64,000 nt of DNA from NCBI RefSeq assembly GCF_026341035.1, contig NZ_JAPEOQ010000001.1, positions 4,402,001-4,466,000 on the forward strand, read 5' to 3'. This DNA comes from Streptomyces sp. NBC_01016. Lineage in GTDB: Bacteria; Actinomycetota; Actinomycetes; Streptomycetales; Streptomycetaceae. The notes under the pieces were generated by a model that did not search any database, was not told where the DNA came from, and worked only from the letters and a program-made list of their open reading frames with translations. Positions within the stretch are counted from its first letter, which is position 1. Each line of letters begins with the position of its first letter. Positions 33,311-42,802 of this stretch are shown here, in pieces. Both the position numbers and the translations under genes were made by a program.

Positions 33311-34096
33311 GTGAAGATCGCGCTGATGGACTCGGGAATCGGACTGCTCGCGGCCGCTGCGGCGGTACGGCGCCTGCGCCCGGACGCCGACCTCGTGCTC
33401 TCCTCCGCCCCGGAGACCATGCCGTGGGGGCCGCGCACGCCCGAGGACGTGGCCGAGCGGGCGCTCGCCGTCGCCGAGGCCGCCGCCGCGCACGGCCCGG
33501 ACGCGCTGATCATCGCCTGCAACACCGCCTCCGTGCACGCACTGCCCGCCGTGCGCGCCCGGCTCGAGCCGCAGATCCCCGTCATCGGCACCGTCCCCGC
33601 GATCAAGCCCGCCGCCGCGGGCGGCGGCCAGGTCGCCATCTGGGCCACGCCCGCGACCACCGGAAGCCCCTACCAGCAGGCGCTGATCCGGGACTTCGGA
33701 GGCGGCGCCCAGGTCACCGAGGTGCCCTGCCCCGGCCTCGCCGACGCGGTGCAGTGGGCCGACGAGGAGGGTATCGACCGTGCCATCGAGGCCGCGGCCG
33801 CCCTCACGCCCCGTGATGTAAGGGCCGTCGTCCTGGGATGCACCCATTACGAGCTGGTCGCGGAGCGTATTCGCGCCGCGGTGCAGCAGCCCGACGCGGA
33901 CCTGCTCGCCCTGCACAGCAGCGCGGGCGCCGTCGCCGCGCAGGCGCTGCGCCGGATCGGCGAGGGCCCGCAGGCCGGGTCCGATGCGCGCGGCAAGCTC
34001 ACGGTGCTGCTGGGCGGCCGGGAGGACACGCTTCCTAAGGAGGCACTCGCCTACGCGGAAGGCCGTGACCTCCAGGCGCTGAGCCACGCGGGCTGA
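33311..34096 (+). CDS. Aspartate/glutamate racemase family protein
   Basis: 261 residues, family length. MDSGIGLL (Asp7, Ser8), CNTAS (Cys70) and LGCTHYEL (Cys177, His179) reproduce the two-cysteine, cofactor-independent active site of glutamate racemase MurI. It lacks the usual long form of the housekeeping MurI start, so it may be a paralogue with other amino-acid specificity (inference). GTG has no Shine-Dalgarno but TATGGT lies 6 nt upstream, typical of a leaderless transcript. Confidence 0.85.
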   Translation: MKIALMDSGIGLLAAAAAVRRLRPDADLVLSSAPETMPWGPRTPEDVAERALAVAEAAAAHGPDALIIACNTASVHALPAVRARLEPQIPVIGTVPAIKPAAAGGGQVAIWATPATTGSPYQQALIRDFGGGAQVTEVPCPGLADAVQWADEEGIDRAIEAAAALTPRDVRAVVLGCTHYELVAERIRAAVQQPDADLLALHSSAGAVAAQALRRIGEGPQAGSDARGKLTVLLGGREDTLPKEALAYAEGRDLQALSHAG

Positions 34097-34186
34097 GCGA
34101 CCGCACCGGCCCGGCTCAGCCCGGTCCGGCCCACAAGGCTGCGCAAGCCGGTGCCGGACCCGCGGAACATGAGTAGGCTCGATTCC

Positions 34187-34750
34187 ATGAGGGAACACGC
34201 CCCCGACGAGCACTCAGGGCGACGCTCTTCCGCCCCCGTGACCGACATCTGGACCGGCCGCGCACACAACCGTGTGCAGTGGATCCTGGCCTGTGGCGGG
34301 CTCGCCTGCCTGGCTCTGGGCATCGAGCTGGCCGTGGACAACTCCTGGGCCACCGGCATACTCGCCCTGGCCATGTCCGTGGTCGGCCTGATCGCCGTGG
34401 GCCTGCTCATCCTGTTCGGCACCCTCGCCTTCCTCCACGTCGCGGTGAAGGTCGACAAGGACCACCTCGAGGTGCGCTGCGGCCACGTGGGCCTGCCGCG
34501 CCGCCGTATCCCGCTCGCCCATGTGGTCGAGGCGGACTTCGCGCCCCGCGTCACGCCCCGGCAGTGGGGCGGCTGGGGCTACCGCTGGCGCCCGGAGATC
34601 GGCACGGCCGTCGTGGTGCGGCGCGGCGAGGGCGTGGTGCTCGTCCTCGGTGACGGCCGCAGGTTCACGGTGACCGTGGACGACGCGGAGGGCGCGGTGC
34701 GGCACATCCGCGACCGCCTGAAGCGGCCGCACGCGGGTCCGGTCGTCTGA
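34187..34750 (+). CDS. Two-helix membrane protein with PH-like C-terminal domain
   Basis: 187 residues. After a polar start, two hydrophobic segments (about 31-50 and 57-86) lead to a cytoplasmic beta-rich domain (VKVDKDHLEVRCGHVGLPRR, VLVLGDGRRFTVTVDD) ending in a basic helix. Similar bPH-type proteins are common in Streptomyces with no known role. ATG at 34187 is preferred over 34169 because TAGGCT sits 7 nt before it and no Shine-Dalgarno precedes either, suggesting a leaderless mRNA. Confidence 0.75.
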   Translation: MREHAPDEHSGRRSSAPVTDIWTGRAHNRVQWILACGGLACLALGIELAVDNSWATGILALAMSVVGLIAVGLLILFGTLAFLHVAVKVDKDHLEVRCGHVGLPRRRIPLAHVVEADFAPRVTPRQWGGWGYRWRPEIGTAVVVRRGEGVVLVLGDGRRFTVTVDDAEGAVRHIRDRLKRPHAGPVV

Positions 34751-34772
34751 CCGCAGGACCCGGCGGGTGAAC

Positions 34773-35858
34773 TCAGTCGTGGCCGCTCCGGAGGAATTCC
34801 GGGGCGGCCACGTCGTCGTCCGGCGGCCCGTCCGTGAACGGTTCGGCCGTGCCGATCCCGGCGAGCAGGCCCACGCCCGCCGTCACGGTCGTGAAGCTGA
34901 GCGCGTTGCCGACCAGCGCCATCGCGGCCACCGCGGTCAGCGCCGCACCCGCCGCCAGCACCACCTGGGTCGAGCGCGCCGAGCGCCACAGGACGTACAG
35001 CAGCCAGCAGTAGGCCGTCGCGAGCAGCAGGACGCCGACGAGCCCCTGCTCGGCCGCCATCTGGAGGACGGCGGAGTGCGGCTTGCCGTCGGAGAGCGGG
35101 GACTGCGCGAGCGTCGGGCTGAGGTCCTCGAAGCGTCCGGGTCCCGTGCCCAGGGCGGGATCGTTCTCGGCGAGGTGCAGGGCGTCGCGCCACAGCAGGA
35201 TCCGCCGCGGCGAGAGCCACGCCTCCAGGGAGGCCGTCGGGCCGGACGGCAGGACGTTCTTGGCGAGCGCCACACCGAGACCGGCCATGACCGCCGTGGA
35301 GAGGCCGAGACCGCTCAGGCCGATCGCCCGGCGTCGTAGGCGGGCCGCCGCGAGCGAGCACAGGACGACGCCGGCGCACGCCGTGATCCCGCCCGGTGAG
35401 TCGATGACGAAGGCCACCACCACGCTGCCCGCCGCCAGTAGGTGCAGCGCGATCCGCGCAGCCCGGCGCCGCGCCGACCAGGCCGCGCAGCACAGCGCCC
35501 CCGTGGACAGGGCGAGCAGCGCCGCGGTCGCGCCGACCCGGCCCATCGGCGTCACGACATCAGGTGTGGGGACCGCGTACGGAGCGGTGAGCGCGAGGCA
35601 CAGGCCGCCGAGTCCGACCGCACAGGACGAGGCGACCGGGACGAGCGCCCCGCCGATGCGTCCGCACGCGAACCCCGCGATCACGGCGAGCACGGCCAGG
35701 AGCACGCCTTCCGGTCTGCCCGCGCGTGCCGTCGCGCTGATCAGGGACCATGCCGCGCAACACCCGAGGACCGCGACCCCGATGGCATCGGACGCTCCAC
35801 CACGCCGTTCCAGCGCAGCATCTGTCGCCGCACCCGCTGACCACCCCGTCGCACCCAT
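34773..35858 (-). CDS. O-antigen ligase (Wzy_C-like) integral membrane protein
   Basis: 361 residues with about ten hydrophobic segments. The stretch LLWRDALHLAENDPALGTGP, GRFEDLSPTLA, then KPHSAVLQMAAEQGLVGVLL is the extracytoplasmic loop typical of Wzy/WaaL O-antigen polymerases and ligases (Wzy_C). Such proteins transfer lipid-linked glycans at the outer face of the membrane; in an actinomycete the acceptor is unknown. ATG at 35858 follows a GGGGGGCGG stretch; a longer start at 35915 is possible. Convergent with the PH-like protein. Confidence 0.82.
   Translation of the reverse strand: MGATGWSAGAATDAALERRGGASDAIGVAVLGCCAAWSLISATARAGRPEGVLLAVLAVIAGFACGRIGGALVPVASSCAVGLGGLCLALTAPYAVPTPDVVTPMGRVGATAALLALSTGALCCAAWSARRRAARIALHLLAAGSVVVAFVIDSPGGITACAGVVLCSLAAARLRRRAIGLSGLGLSTAVMAGLGVALAKNVLPSGPTASLEAWLSPRRILLWRDALHLAENDPALGTGPGRFEDLSPTLAQSPLSDGKPHSAVLQMAAEQGLVGVLLLATAYCWLLYVLWRSARSTQVVLAAGAALTAVAAMALVGNALSFTTVTAGVGLLAGIGTAEPFTDGPPDDDVAAPEFLRSGHD
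34778..34812. terminator. Hairpin at convergent 3' ends
   Basis: CGTGGCCGCTCCGGA and TCCGGGGCGGCCACG pair over 15 positions with one G-U type mismatch and a 5-nt loop. It lies inside the last codons of the minus-strand O-antigen-ligase gene and 28 bp after the plus-strand stop, so it suits the plus-strand transcript. Confidence 0.5.
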
Positions 35859-36054
35859 CCGCCGCCCCCCGACGTAGACGGGCCCCGGATGCGTGGCCGG
35901 AAGTGGCCGCGGCATCGGGGACTTGGGCACACCGTAACGGCTGGTGGGCCGAGGCGGGCCGGTGTTGCACAGGAACGATCCGCCTGCGCGGTCGACGCGG
36001 GGCGCCCGCCGACCGGCATGTCGGCGTGACAGCGGCGCGCCGTACACTCCCCGG

Positions 36055-37701
36055 GTGACCGCCACCGCACCTCCCGTAGCCCCGTCGGACGAGCCCGCAG
36101 AGCAGTCTGTGCTCTCGAAGGTCCGTTCTCACCTGCGGCGTTTCGTGCCCCTCGCGTTCGCGGTGATCGCCGGGCTGCTCCTGTACGTGAGCTTTCCGCC
36201 GCGCGAGCTCCCGTGGCTCGCGCCGATCTCCTTCGCACTGTTCGGCGTGGCTGTGTACGGGCGGCGGCTGAGGGCGGGCTTCGGACTCGGCCTGGCCTTC
36301 GGGCTCGCCTACTTGGTGCCGCTGCTCTCCTGGACCGGCGTCGACGTCGGTCCGCTGCCGTGGCTGGCGCTCGCCGCCGCGGAGGCACTGCTGGTCTCGC
36401 TCGCGGGCATGGGCATCGCCTACGTGTCGCGGCTTCCGCTGTGGCCGCTGTGGCCGCTGTGGGCCAGTGGGGTCTGGATCGCGTCCGAGGCGCTGCGTGC
36501 GCGTGCCCCGTTCGGTGGATTCCCTTGGGGGAAGGTCGCGTTCGGGCAGCCCAGTGGGGTGTTCCTGCCCCTCGCCTCGCTGGGCGGCACCCCGCTGCTC
36601 GGCTTCGGTGTGGTCCTGTGCGGCTTCGGGCTCGGGGCCCTCGCGCTGCGCGTCAGGAAGGTGCGCCGGGCCTCGTCCGAGGACGCGTCGCCTCTCACGG
36701 GCTTGTCATTCTTGAAGGACAAGGGCATTGCCGCCGCGGCCGCGTTCACCGTCGCCCCGGTCGTCGCCGGAGCGGTCGCGATGCCCTTCGTGGCGACCGG
36801 CGCCGAGGCGGGCACCGCGCGCGTGGCGCTCATCCAGGGCAACGTGCCGCGCATGGGCCTCGACTTCAACGCCCAGCGCCGCGCCGTGCTCGACTATCAC
36901 GTGCGCGAGACCATGAAGCTCGCCGCGAAGATCAAGTCGGGACAGGTGAAGCGCCCCGACCTGGTGCTGTGGCCGGAGAACTCCTCGGACATCGACCCGT
37001 ACGTCAACCAGGACGCCTACGACGAGATCACCAAGGCCGCGCAGGCCGTCGGAGTGCCCATCTCGGTGGGAGCTGTCGTGACCCCGGCGGACGGCAAGCC
37101 CCGGAACCGGCTCATCCAGTGGGACCCGAAGACGGGCCCGGGCGCCGTCTACGACAAGCGGCGCTTGCAGCCCTTCGGCGAGACCATGCCGTACCGCAGC
37201 TTCTTCCGGATCTTCAGCAAGGACGTCGACCGGGCGGGCGAGTTCGTACCCGGCAAGAAGGCCGTCGTCTTCGACATGGCGGGCACCAAGGTCGGCAACG
37301 TGACCTGCTACGAGGCCGCGTTCGACGCCACGGTGCGCGACCAGGTCCGGGAAGGCGCGCAGATCCTGTCCGTGCCGAGCAACAACGCGACGTTCGAGCG
37401 CAGCCAGATGACGTACCAGCAGCTCGCCATGGACCGGGTGCGGGCCGTCGAGCACGGCCGGGCCGTGATGGTCCCGGTCACCAGCGGGGTCAGCGCCGTG
37501 ATCCGGGCCGATGGCACGATCGAGCAGCAGACCGGCATGTTCGAGCCGGCGACCCTGATCGCCGATGTCCCGAAGCGGACGTCGCAGACGCTCGCCACGC
37601 GCGCGGGCGAGTGGCCCGAGGCGCTGCTCGTCGCGATCGGTGTCGGGGGCCTCGGCTGGGCCGTCGTGCGGGCGCGCGCGGGGCGGCGCTCGGACGCCTG
37701 A
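36055..37701 (+). CDS. lnt: Apolipoprotein N-acyltransferase
   Basis: 548 residues. About seven N-terminal helices (for example FVPLAFAVIAGLLLYVSF) precede a nitrilase-type domain with the triad Glu308 (LWPENSSD), Lys368 (YDKRRLQPFGE) and Cys418 (VTCYEAAF). The enzyme adds the third acyl chain to lipoproteins at the outer membrane leaflet side. A region near residues 123-142 repeats PLW from three 9-bp units. GTG lies 6 nt after TACACT with no Shine-Dalgarno, so the mRNA may be leaderless. Diverges from the O-antigen-ligase-like gene. Confidence 0.93.
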   Translation: MTATAPPVAPSDEPAEQSVLSKVRSHLRRFVPLAFAVIAGLLLYVSFPPRELPWLAPISFALFGVAVYGRRLRAGFGLGLAFGLAYLVPLLSWTGVDVGPLPWLALAAAEALLVSLAGMGIAYVSRLPLWPLWPLWASGVWIASEALRARAPFGGFPWGKVAFGQPSGVFLPLASLGGTPLLGFGVVLCGFGLGALALRVRKVRRASSEDASPLTGLSFLKDKGIAAAAAFTVAPVVAGAVAMPFVATGAEAGTARVALIQGNVPRMGLDFNAQRRAVLDYHVRETMKLAAKIKSGQVKRPDLVLWPENSSDIDPYVNQDAYDEITKAAQAVGVPISVGAVVTPADGKPRNRLIQWDPKTGPGAVYDKRRLQPFGETMPYRSFFRIFSKDVDRAGEFVPGKKAVVFDMAGTKVGNVTCYEAAFDATVRDQVREGAQILSVPSNNATFERSQMTYQQLAMDRVRAVEHGRAVMVPVTSGVSAVIRADGTIEQQTGMFEPATLIADVPKRTSQTLATRAGEWPEALLVAIGVGGLGWAVVRARAGRRSDA

Positions 37702-37752
37702 CGGGGCTTGTGGCCTGCCGGTTCGTTGGGGCCTACAGGTAGGCTCGTCGGC

Positions 37753-38232
37753 ATGGCGACTCCTGAATTCATCCGTACGATCCGGGCCACCGCGGGCCAC
37801 CAGCTGCTGCTTCTGCCGGGGGTCAGTGCCGTCGTCTTCGACGATGAGGGACGGGTGCTGCTCGGGCGGCGCGCCGACACCGGCAAGTGGTCGATCATCG
37901 GTGGGATCCCCGAGCCGGGCGAGCAGCCCGCGGATGTCGCCGCGCGTGAGGTGTTCGAGGAGACCGGCGTCGAATGCGTCGTCGAGCGGGTCGTGCTGGT
38001 GCAGGCCCTGCAGCCGATCACGTACCCCAACGGCGACCAGTGCCAGTTCATGGACACGTCCTTCCGCTGCCGGGCCACCGGCGGCGAGGCGCGCGTCAAC
38101 GACGACGAGTCGCTGGACGTCGCCTGGTTCGCCCTGGACGCGCTGCCGCCGCTCGACGAGTTCGCGCTGTTCCGGATCAAGCAGGCGCAGGCGGAGGGAC
38201 CCACATGGTTCGAGACCATGACCGAGCGCTGA
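37753..38232 (+). CDS. Nudix hydrolase
   Basis: 159 residues. The Nudix box is complete: Gly51, Glu57, then REVFEETGV at 65-73 fits Gx5Ex7REUxEExGU. The enzyme should cleave a nucleoside diphosphate linked to another moiety with Mg2+; sequence outside the box does not fix the substrate. TAGGCT lies 7 nt before the ATG and no ribosome site is visible, suggesting a leaderless mRNA. It follows lnt by 51 bp. Confidence 0.92.
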   Translation: MATPEFIRTIRATAGHQLLLLPGVSAVVFDDEGRVLLGRRADTGKWSIIGGIPEPGEQPADVAAREVFEETGVECVVERVVLVQALQPITYPNGDQCQFMDTSFRCRATGGEARVNDDESLDVAWFALDALPPLDEFALFRIKQAQAEGPTWFETMTER

Positions 38233-38287
38233 AGTATGGGTGCTGCCCACATCGGGCGGTGCTGATCAGCTGCCTAGGGTGCGAGTC

Positions 38288-39076
38288 ATGACGCCGCACA
38301 CCCCGCTGACCGCACCCACCGCCCCCGAGCTGGATCTCGGCGGGCGCACCGCACTCGTCACCGGCGCCGCCAGTGGCATCGGCCGGGCCTGCGCCCTGCG
38401 CCTCGCCGCGGCGGGCGCCAAGGTGAGAGCGGTGGACCGGGACGAGGCGGGGCTCGAGGCGCTGGCCGGGGAGGCCGACGGCATCGAGGCGTACGTCCTT
38501 GACCTGACCGACCTCGACGCCGCGGAGCAGGCGGCGGCCGGCACCGACGTCCTCGTGAACAATGCCGGGATCCAACTGGTCCGGCCCATCGAGGAGTTCC
38601 CGCCCGAGGTCTTCCACACCGTGCTGACCGTGATGCTGGAGGCCCCGTTCCGGCTGCTGCGCGGGGCGCTGCCGCACATGTACGGGCAGGGCTGGGGCCG
38701 CATCGTGAACGTGTCGTCGGTGCACGGGCTGCGGGCCTCCGCGTACAAGTCCGCGTACGTGGCCGCGAAGCACGGGCTCGAGGGACTGTCGAAGACGGCC
38801 GCGCTGGAAGGGGCGGCGCACGGCGTCACATCGAACTGTGTGAACCCCGGCTATGTGCGCACGCCGCTCGTCGAGCAGCAGGTCGCCGACCAGGCCGCCG
38901 CGCACGGCATCCCCGAGGAGCGGGTGCTCGGCGAGGTGATGCTGCAGGACAGCGCGATCAAGCGGCTCATCGAACCTTCCGAGGTCGCCGAGGCCGTCGC
39001 GTATCTGTGCACGCCGCAGGCCTCGTTCATGACCGGCACGTCCCTCGTTCTCGACGGCGGCTGGTCCGCCCACTGA
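38288..39076 (+). CDS. SDR dehydrogenase, 3-hydroxybutyrate dehydrogenase-like
   Basis: 262 residues. TGAASGIG (25-32) binds NAD(P); NNAG (91-94), Ser143/Ser144 and Tyr157-x3-Lys161 form the classical SDR active site. VNPGYVRTPLVEQQVADQAA and the long HGIPEERVLGEVMLQ loop are characteristic of 3-hydroxybutyrate dehydrogenases, which oxidise D-3-hydroxybutyrate to acetoacetate. The call to that substrate is by resemblance. TAGGGT 7 nt before the ATG fits leaderless expression, although its AGGG could serve as a weak ribosome site. Confidence 0.87.
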   Translation: MTPHTPLTAPTAPELDLGGRTALVTGAASGIGRACALRLAAAGAKVRAVDRDEAGLEALAGEADGIEAYVLDLTDLDAAEQAAAGTDVLVNNAGIQLVRPIEEFPPEVFHTVLTVMLEAPFRLLRGALPHMYGQGWGRIVNVSSVHGLRASAYKSAYVAAKHGLEGLSKTAALEGAAHGVTSNCVNPGYVRTPLVEQQVADQAAAHGIPEERVLGEVMLQDSAIKRLIEPSEVAEAVAYLCTPQASFMTGTSLVLDGGWSAH

Positions 39077-39215
39077 TTCCGCCCCACCAATTGCCGGGTT
39101 CGGGTTGTTTTCGCACGGAACGCGGTCCCTCGACCGGGTGACCGCGATTTCGTGACGACCCGAGTTGTCCACAGGGCTAGCAGGCCCGACCGCTCGACGG
39201 GTAATCCTTGTCCGC

Positions 39216-41147
39216 ATGTCGCGCCACCAACCGCAATCAGACGCCGCCTCCGGCCCGGTGACCACCGAGGACCCGCAGGCCCCGTTCCTGGAACTGCTCG
39301 CCAGGGGCGCCTCCGCCGATGCCTACGAACAGCCCGTACTGCTCGCCCGGGCCGAGGGCGCGACGCCCGAGCGGATAGCGGCACTCGAAGCGGCCAAGGT
39401 GCTCGCGCTGCGCGTGCGCGCGGAAATGGAGGGCAGGCGGCGCCGCGAGGCGGAGCTGTCCGCACTGTTCGAGACCGCACACGACCTCGCGGGCCTGCGC
39501 GACCTGGACGCGGTGCTGCACGCCATCGTCCAGCGGGCCCGCTCGCTGCTCGGCACCGACGTCGCCTATCTGACGCTGAACGACCCGGTCAGGGGTGACA
39601 CCTACATGCGGGTCACCGAGGGCTCGGTCGCGGCCCGCTTCCAGCAGCTCCGCCTCGGCATGGGCGAGGGCCTCGGCGGCCTCGTCGCACAGACCGCGCG
39701 GCCCTACGTCACCGACAACTACGGGCACGACGTGCGCTTCCAGCACACCCGCACCATCGACGCGGGGGTGGGGGACGAGGGGCTCGTCGCCATCCTCGGC
39801 GTGCCGCTCATGCTGGGAGCACAAGTGATCGGGGTGCTGTTCGCCTCCGACCGGCGCGCGCGGGTCTTCGAGCGCGAGGAGATCGCGCTCCTCGGCTCCT
39901 TCGCGGCGCTCGCCGCCGCGGCCATCGACACCGCGAACCTGCTCACCGAGACCCGGCAGGCGCTGAACGAGCTGGAGCGCGCCAACGAGATCATCCGTGA
40001 CCGCAGCGGCGTCATCGAGCGCGCGTCCGACGTGCACGACCGGCTCGCCGAGCTGGTGCTGCGTGGCGGCGGAGTGCACGACGTGGCCGCGGCCGTCTCC
40101 GAAGTCCTCGACGGCACCGTGGAGTTCACCGACGCCGAGGAGGCGCCCGGCCACGCCCTCGAAGCGTCCCGGGCCGACGGGCACGCGGTGCGACACCGCG
40201 ACGACTGGGTCGCGGCCGTCGCCGCCGGCGGCGAGCTGCTCGGCGCCCTCGTGCTGCGCGGCCACCCCGGCCTCGACCCGGTCGACCAGCGCACCCTGGA
40301 GCGCGCCGCCATGGTCACCTCGCTGCTGCTGCTCGCCCGGCGCTCCGCGGCCGAGGCCGAACAGCGGGTGAGGGGCGAGCTGTTGGACGACCTGTTGGAC
40401 GGGCGCGATCGGGACCCGCGGTTGCTGCGGGAGAGGGCGGAGCGGCTGCACGCCGACCTCGACGCGACCCATGTGGTGCTCGCCGCCCGCCTGGAGAGCA
40501 CCGGTGACGCCGAGCAGGAGGCGGCCGCGCGTCGCCGCCTGTGGTCCGCGGCCAACCACCTCGCGGCGACCCGGCACGGCCTTGCCGCCGCGCGCGACGG
40601 CGGCACCGTCCTGCTGCTTCCGGCGCACACCACCGCAGCGTCGGAGCTGGCGTCCCATGTCGCGGGCCGGCTCTCCGAGGCGATCCACGAGAGCGTCACC
40701 GTGGGCGCCTCGGCCCCCGTCGAGGGCCTGGCAGGGTGGACCGAGAGAGCGGCTGCCGCGTATGTGGAGGCGCAGCGCTGCCTCGACGCGCTGCGGCTGC
40801 TCGGCAGGTCCGGACAGGGCGCGGCGGCCGAGGACTTCGGGTTCCTCGGGCTGCTGCTCGCCGACAGCCGGGACGTCGGGGGATTCGTCGCCCGCACGAT
40901 CGGCGAGGTCATCACCTACGACGAGCGCAGAGGCACCGACCTGCTGCGCACCCTCGACGCCTACTTCGCGTCCGGCATGAGCCCGGCCCGCACGAAGGAC
41001 GCGCTGCACGTGCACGTGAACACGGTCGCGCAGCGTCTTGAGCGGGTGGGCTGGCTCCTCGGCGAGGACTGGCAGACGCCGGAGCGTGCGCTGGAGATCC
41101 AACTGGCCCTGCGGCTGCACCGGTTGGCGGCCCCGGACATAGCCTGA
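39216..41147 (+). CDS. PucR-family transcriptional regulator with GAF domain
   Basis: 643 residues. A short N-terminal helix region (about 35-90, EAAKVLALRVRAEMEGRRRR) precedes a GAF domain (about 95-250: VLHAIVQRARSLLGTDVAYL, GLVAILGVPLMLGAQVIGVL). A GGDEF-like middle region follows and a PucR-type C-terminal HTH (about 580-640: LRTLDAYFASGMSPARTKDA then LHVHVNTVAQRLERV). Such regulators in Streptomyces control purine, acid or solvent metabolism in response to a ligand bound by GAF. The divergent or convergent neighbours (MHS transporter, SDR) are possible targets. Confidence 0.9.
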   Translation: MSRHQPQSDAASGPVTTEDPQAPFLELLARGASADAYEQPVLLARAEGATPERIAALEAAKVLALRVRAEMEGRRRREAELSALFETAHDLAGLRDLDAVLHAIVQRARSLLGTDVAYLTLNDPVRGDTYMRVTEGSVAARFQQLRLGMGEGLGGLVAQTARPYVTDNYGHDVRFQHTRTIDAGVGDEGLVAILGVPLMLGAQVIGVLFASDRRARVFEREEIALLGSFAALAAAAIDTANLLTETRQALNELERANEIIRDRSGVIERASDVHDRLAELVLRGGGVHDVAAAVSEVLDGTVEFTDAEEAPGHALEASRADGHAVRHRDDWVAAVAAGGELLGALVLRGHPGLDPVDQRTLERAAMVTSLLLLARRSAAEAEQRVRGELLDDLLDGRDRDPRLLRERAERLHADLDATHVVLAARLESTGDAEQEAAARRRLWSAANHLAATRHGLAAARDGGTVLLLPAHTTAASELASHVAGRLSEAIHESVTVGASAPVEGLAGWTERAAAAYVEAQRCLDALRLLGRSGQGAAAEDFGFLGLLLADSRDVGGFVARTIGEVITYDERRGTDLLRTLDAYFASGMSPARTKDALHVHVNTVAQRLERVGWLLGEDWQTPERALEIQLALRLHRLAAPDIA

Positions 41148-41189
41148 CCCCGCCCGAGCCCCGAGTCCGCAACCACGGGGCCGGCGGGG
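41148..41189. terminator. Bidirectional terminator between PucR and MHS genes
   Basis: Outer arms CCCCGCC/GGCGGGG and inner arms GCCCCG/CGGGGC nest around a 12-nt loop. The structure starts at the PucR stop codon and ends 18 bp before the stop of the convergent transporter gene. Confidence 0.7.
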
Positions 41190-41207
41190 GTGAGGCGCCG
41201 CACGCCG

Positions 41208-42593
41208 TCAGGCGCCGTGGAGCTTCACCGGGTCGTCGCTGCGCGCTACGTCGCCCGAGTCCACGGCGTCCAGGTCGGACAGGTCGCGGTGCCGGGTCTC
41301 CTTCGCCAGGCCCACGGCGATCAGCGTCAGGAGCGCGGCCGCGATGACGTACAGGGAGATCGGCGTCGAGGAGCCGTAAGCGGACAGCAGAGCCGTCGCG
41401 ATGAGCGGTGCGGGCGCGCCCGCCGCCACCGAGGCGAACTGCGCCCCGATCGACGCCCCGGAGTAGCGCATCCGCGTCGCGAACATCTCGGAGAAGAACG
41501 CGGCCTGCGGGGCGTACATGGCGCCGTGCAGCACCAGGCCGACGGTCACGGCGAGGAGCAGACCACCGAAGTTCGACGAGTCGATGAGGGAGAAGAACGG
41601 GAACATCCACAGGCCGATGCCCGCCGCACCCAGCAGATACACGGGCCTGCGGCCGACCCGGTCGGAGAGGGCGCCCCAGGCCGGGATCACGGCGAAGTGC
41701 ACGGCGGACGCGATGAGTACGGCGTTCAGCGCGGTCTGCTTCGAGACGCCGGCCGACGTGGTGGCGTACACGAGGATGAAGGCGGTGATGACGTAGTAGC
41801 TGATGTTCTCGGCCATGCGGGCGCCGATGGCGACCAGGACATCGCGCCAGTGGTGCCGCAGGACGGCCACCAACGGCAGCTTCTCCACGGTGTCGGAGAC
41901 AGACTTGCGGGCCTCGGCGCGGGCCAACGCCTCCTTGAAGACGGGGGATTCATCGACAGAGAGACGTATCCACAGACCCACGAGCACGAGCACGCCGGAG
42001 AGGAGGAACGGGATCCGCCAGCCCCAGTCGGTGAACGCGGCATCCGAGATCAGGGCGGTCAGGGCCGAGAGCACGCCGGTCGCCAGGAGCTGTCCCGCGG
42101 GCGCGCCCGTCTGCGGCCAGGAGGCCCAGAAGCCGCGGCGCCGGGCGTCTCCGTGCTCGGACACGAGGAGCACCGCGCCGCCCCACTCGCCGCCGAGAGC
42201 GAAGCCCTGGACCAGGCGGAGCACGGTGAGCAGTACGGGCGCGGCCGTGCCGACGGTCGCGTGGGTCGGGAGCAGGCCGATGGCGAAGGTGGCGCCGCCC
42301 ATCATCAGCAGGCTCACCACGAGGAGCTTCTTGCGGCCGAGCCGGTCGCCGTAGTGCCCGAAGACGAGCGCGCCCAGCGGGCGGGCGGCGAATCCGACGG
42401 CGTACGTCAGGAAGGAGAGGAGGGTGCCGACCAGGGGATCGGAGTCGGGGAAGAAGAGCTTGTTGAACACCAGCGCCGCGGCGCTGCCGTAGAGGAAGAA
42501 GTCGTACCACTCGATGGTGGTGCCTATGAGACTCGCCGCGACAATGCGCTTGAGGTTTCCGGGTGTTGGCGGAGCGGTTGCTGCGGAGGCCAT
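41208..42593 (-). CDS. MFS transporter, metabolite:H+ symporter (MHS) family
   Basis: 461 residues with 12 hydrophobic segments. SLIGTTIEWYDFFLYGSAAA and AVGFAARPLGALVFGHYGDR are MHS signatures; RLVQGFALGGEWGGAVLLVS is the central-loop motif of this group (KgtP/ShiA/ProP-like). It should import an organic acid or osmolyte with protons. ATG is set by GGAAG about 8 nt upstream. A different branch from the transporter at 4.1-5.4 kb. The adjacent PucR regulator may control it (inference). Confidence 0.92.
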   Translation of the reverse strand: MASAATAPPTPGNLKRIVAASLIGTTIEWYDFFLYGSAAALVFNKLFFPDSDPLVGTLLSFLTYAVGFAARPLGALVFGHYGDRLGRKKLLVVSLLMMGGATFAIGLLPTHATVGTAAPVLLTVLRLVQGFALGGEWGGAVLLVSEHGDARRRGFWASWPQTGAPAGQLLATGVLSALTALISDAAFTDWGWRIPFLLSGVLVLVGLWIRLSVDESPVFKEALARAEARKSVSDTVEKLPLVAVLRHHWRDVLVAIGARMAENISYYVITAFILVYATTSAGVSKQTALNAVLIASAVHFAVIPAWGALSDRVGRRPVYLLGAAGIGLWMFPFFSLIDSSNFGGLLLAVTVGLVLHGAMYAPQAAFFSEMFATRMRYSGASIGAQFASVAAGAPAPLIATALLSAYGSSTPISLYVIAAALLTLIAVGLAKETRHRDLSDLDAVDSGDVARSDDPVKLHGA

Positions 42594-42802
42594 GTGCACC
42601 ACTTCCAGGCGTTGGTGGGGACGTGTATCTGCTGGCACAAGGTAGGAACACGCAGGTCAGCGGCACATGTGGTGGGACACCATACTTTCGGGGCGGACTG
42701 TGGCCGCCGGACACGGACGTCCGGTCCGATTCCGGTCCGACGGCTACGAGTTGGGGGAGCGTTTCGGGTTTGTGATGACCGTCGAGGGCTAACCCGGACT
42801 CC

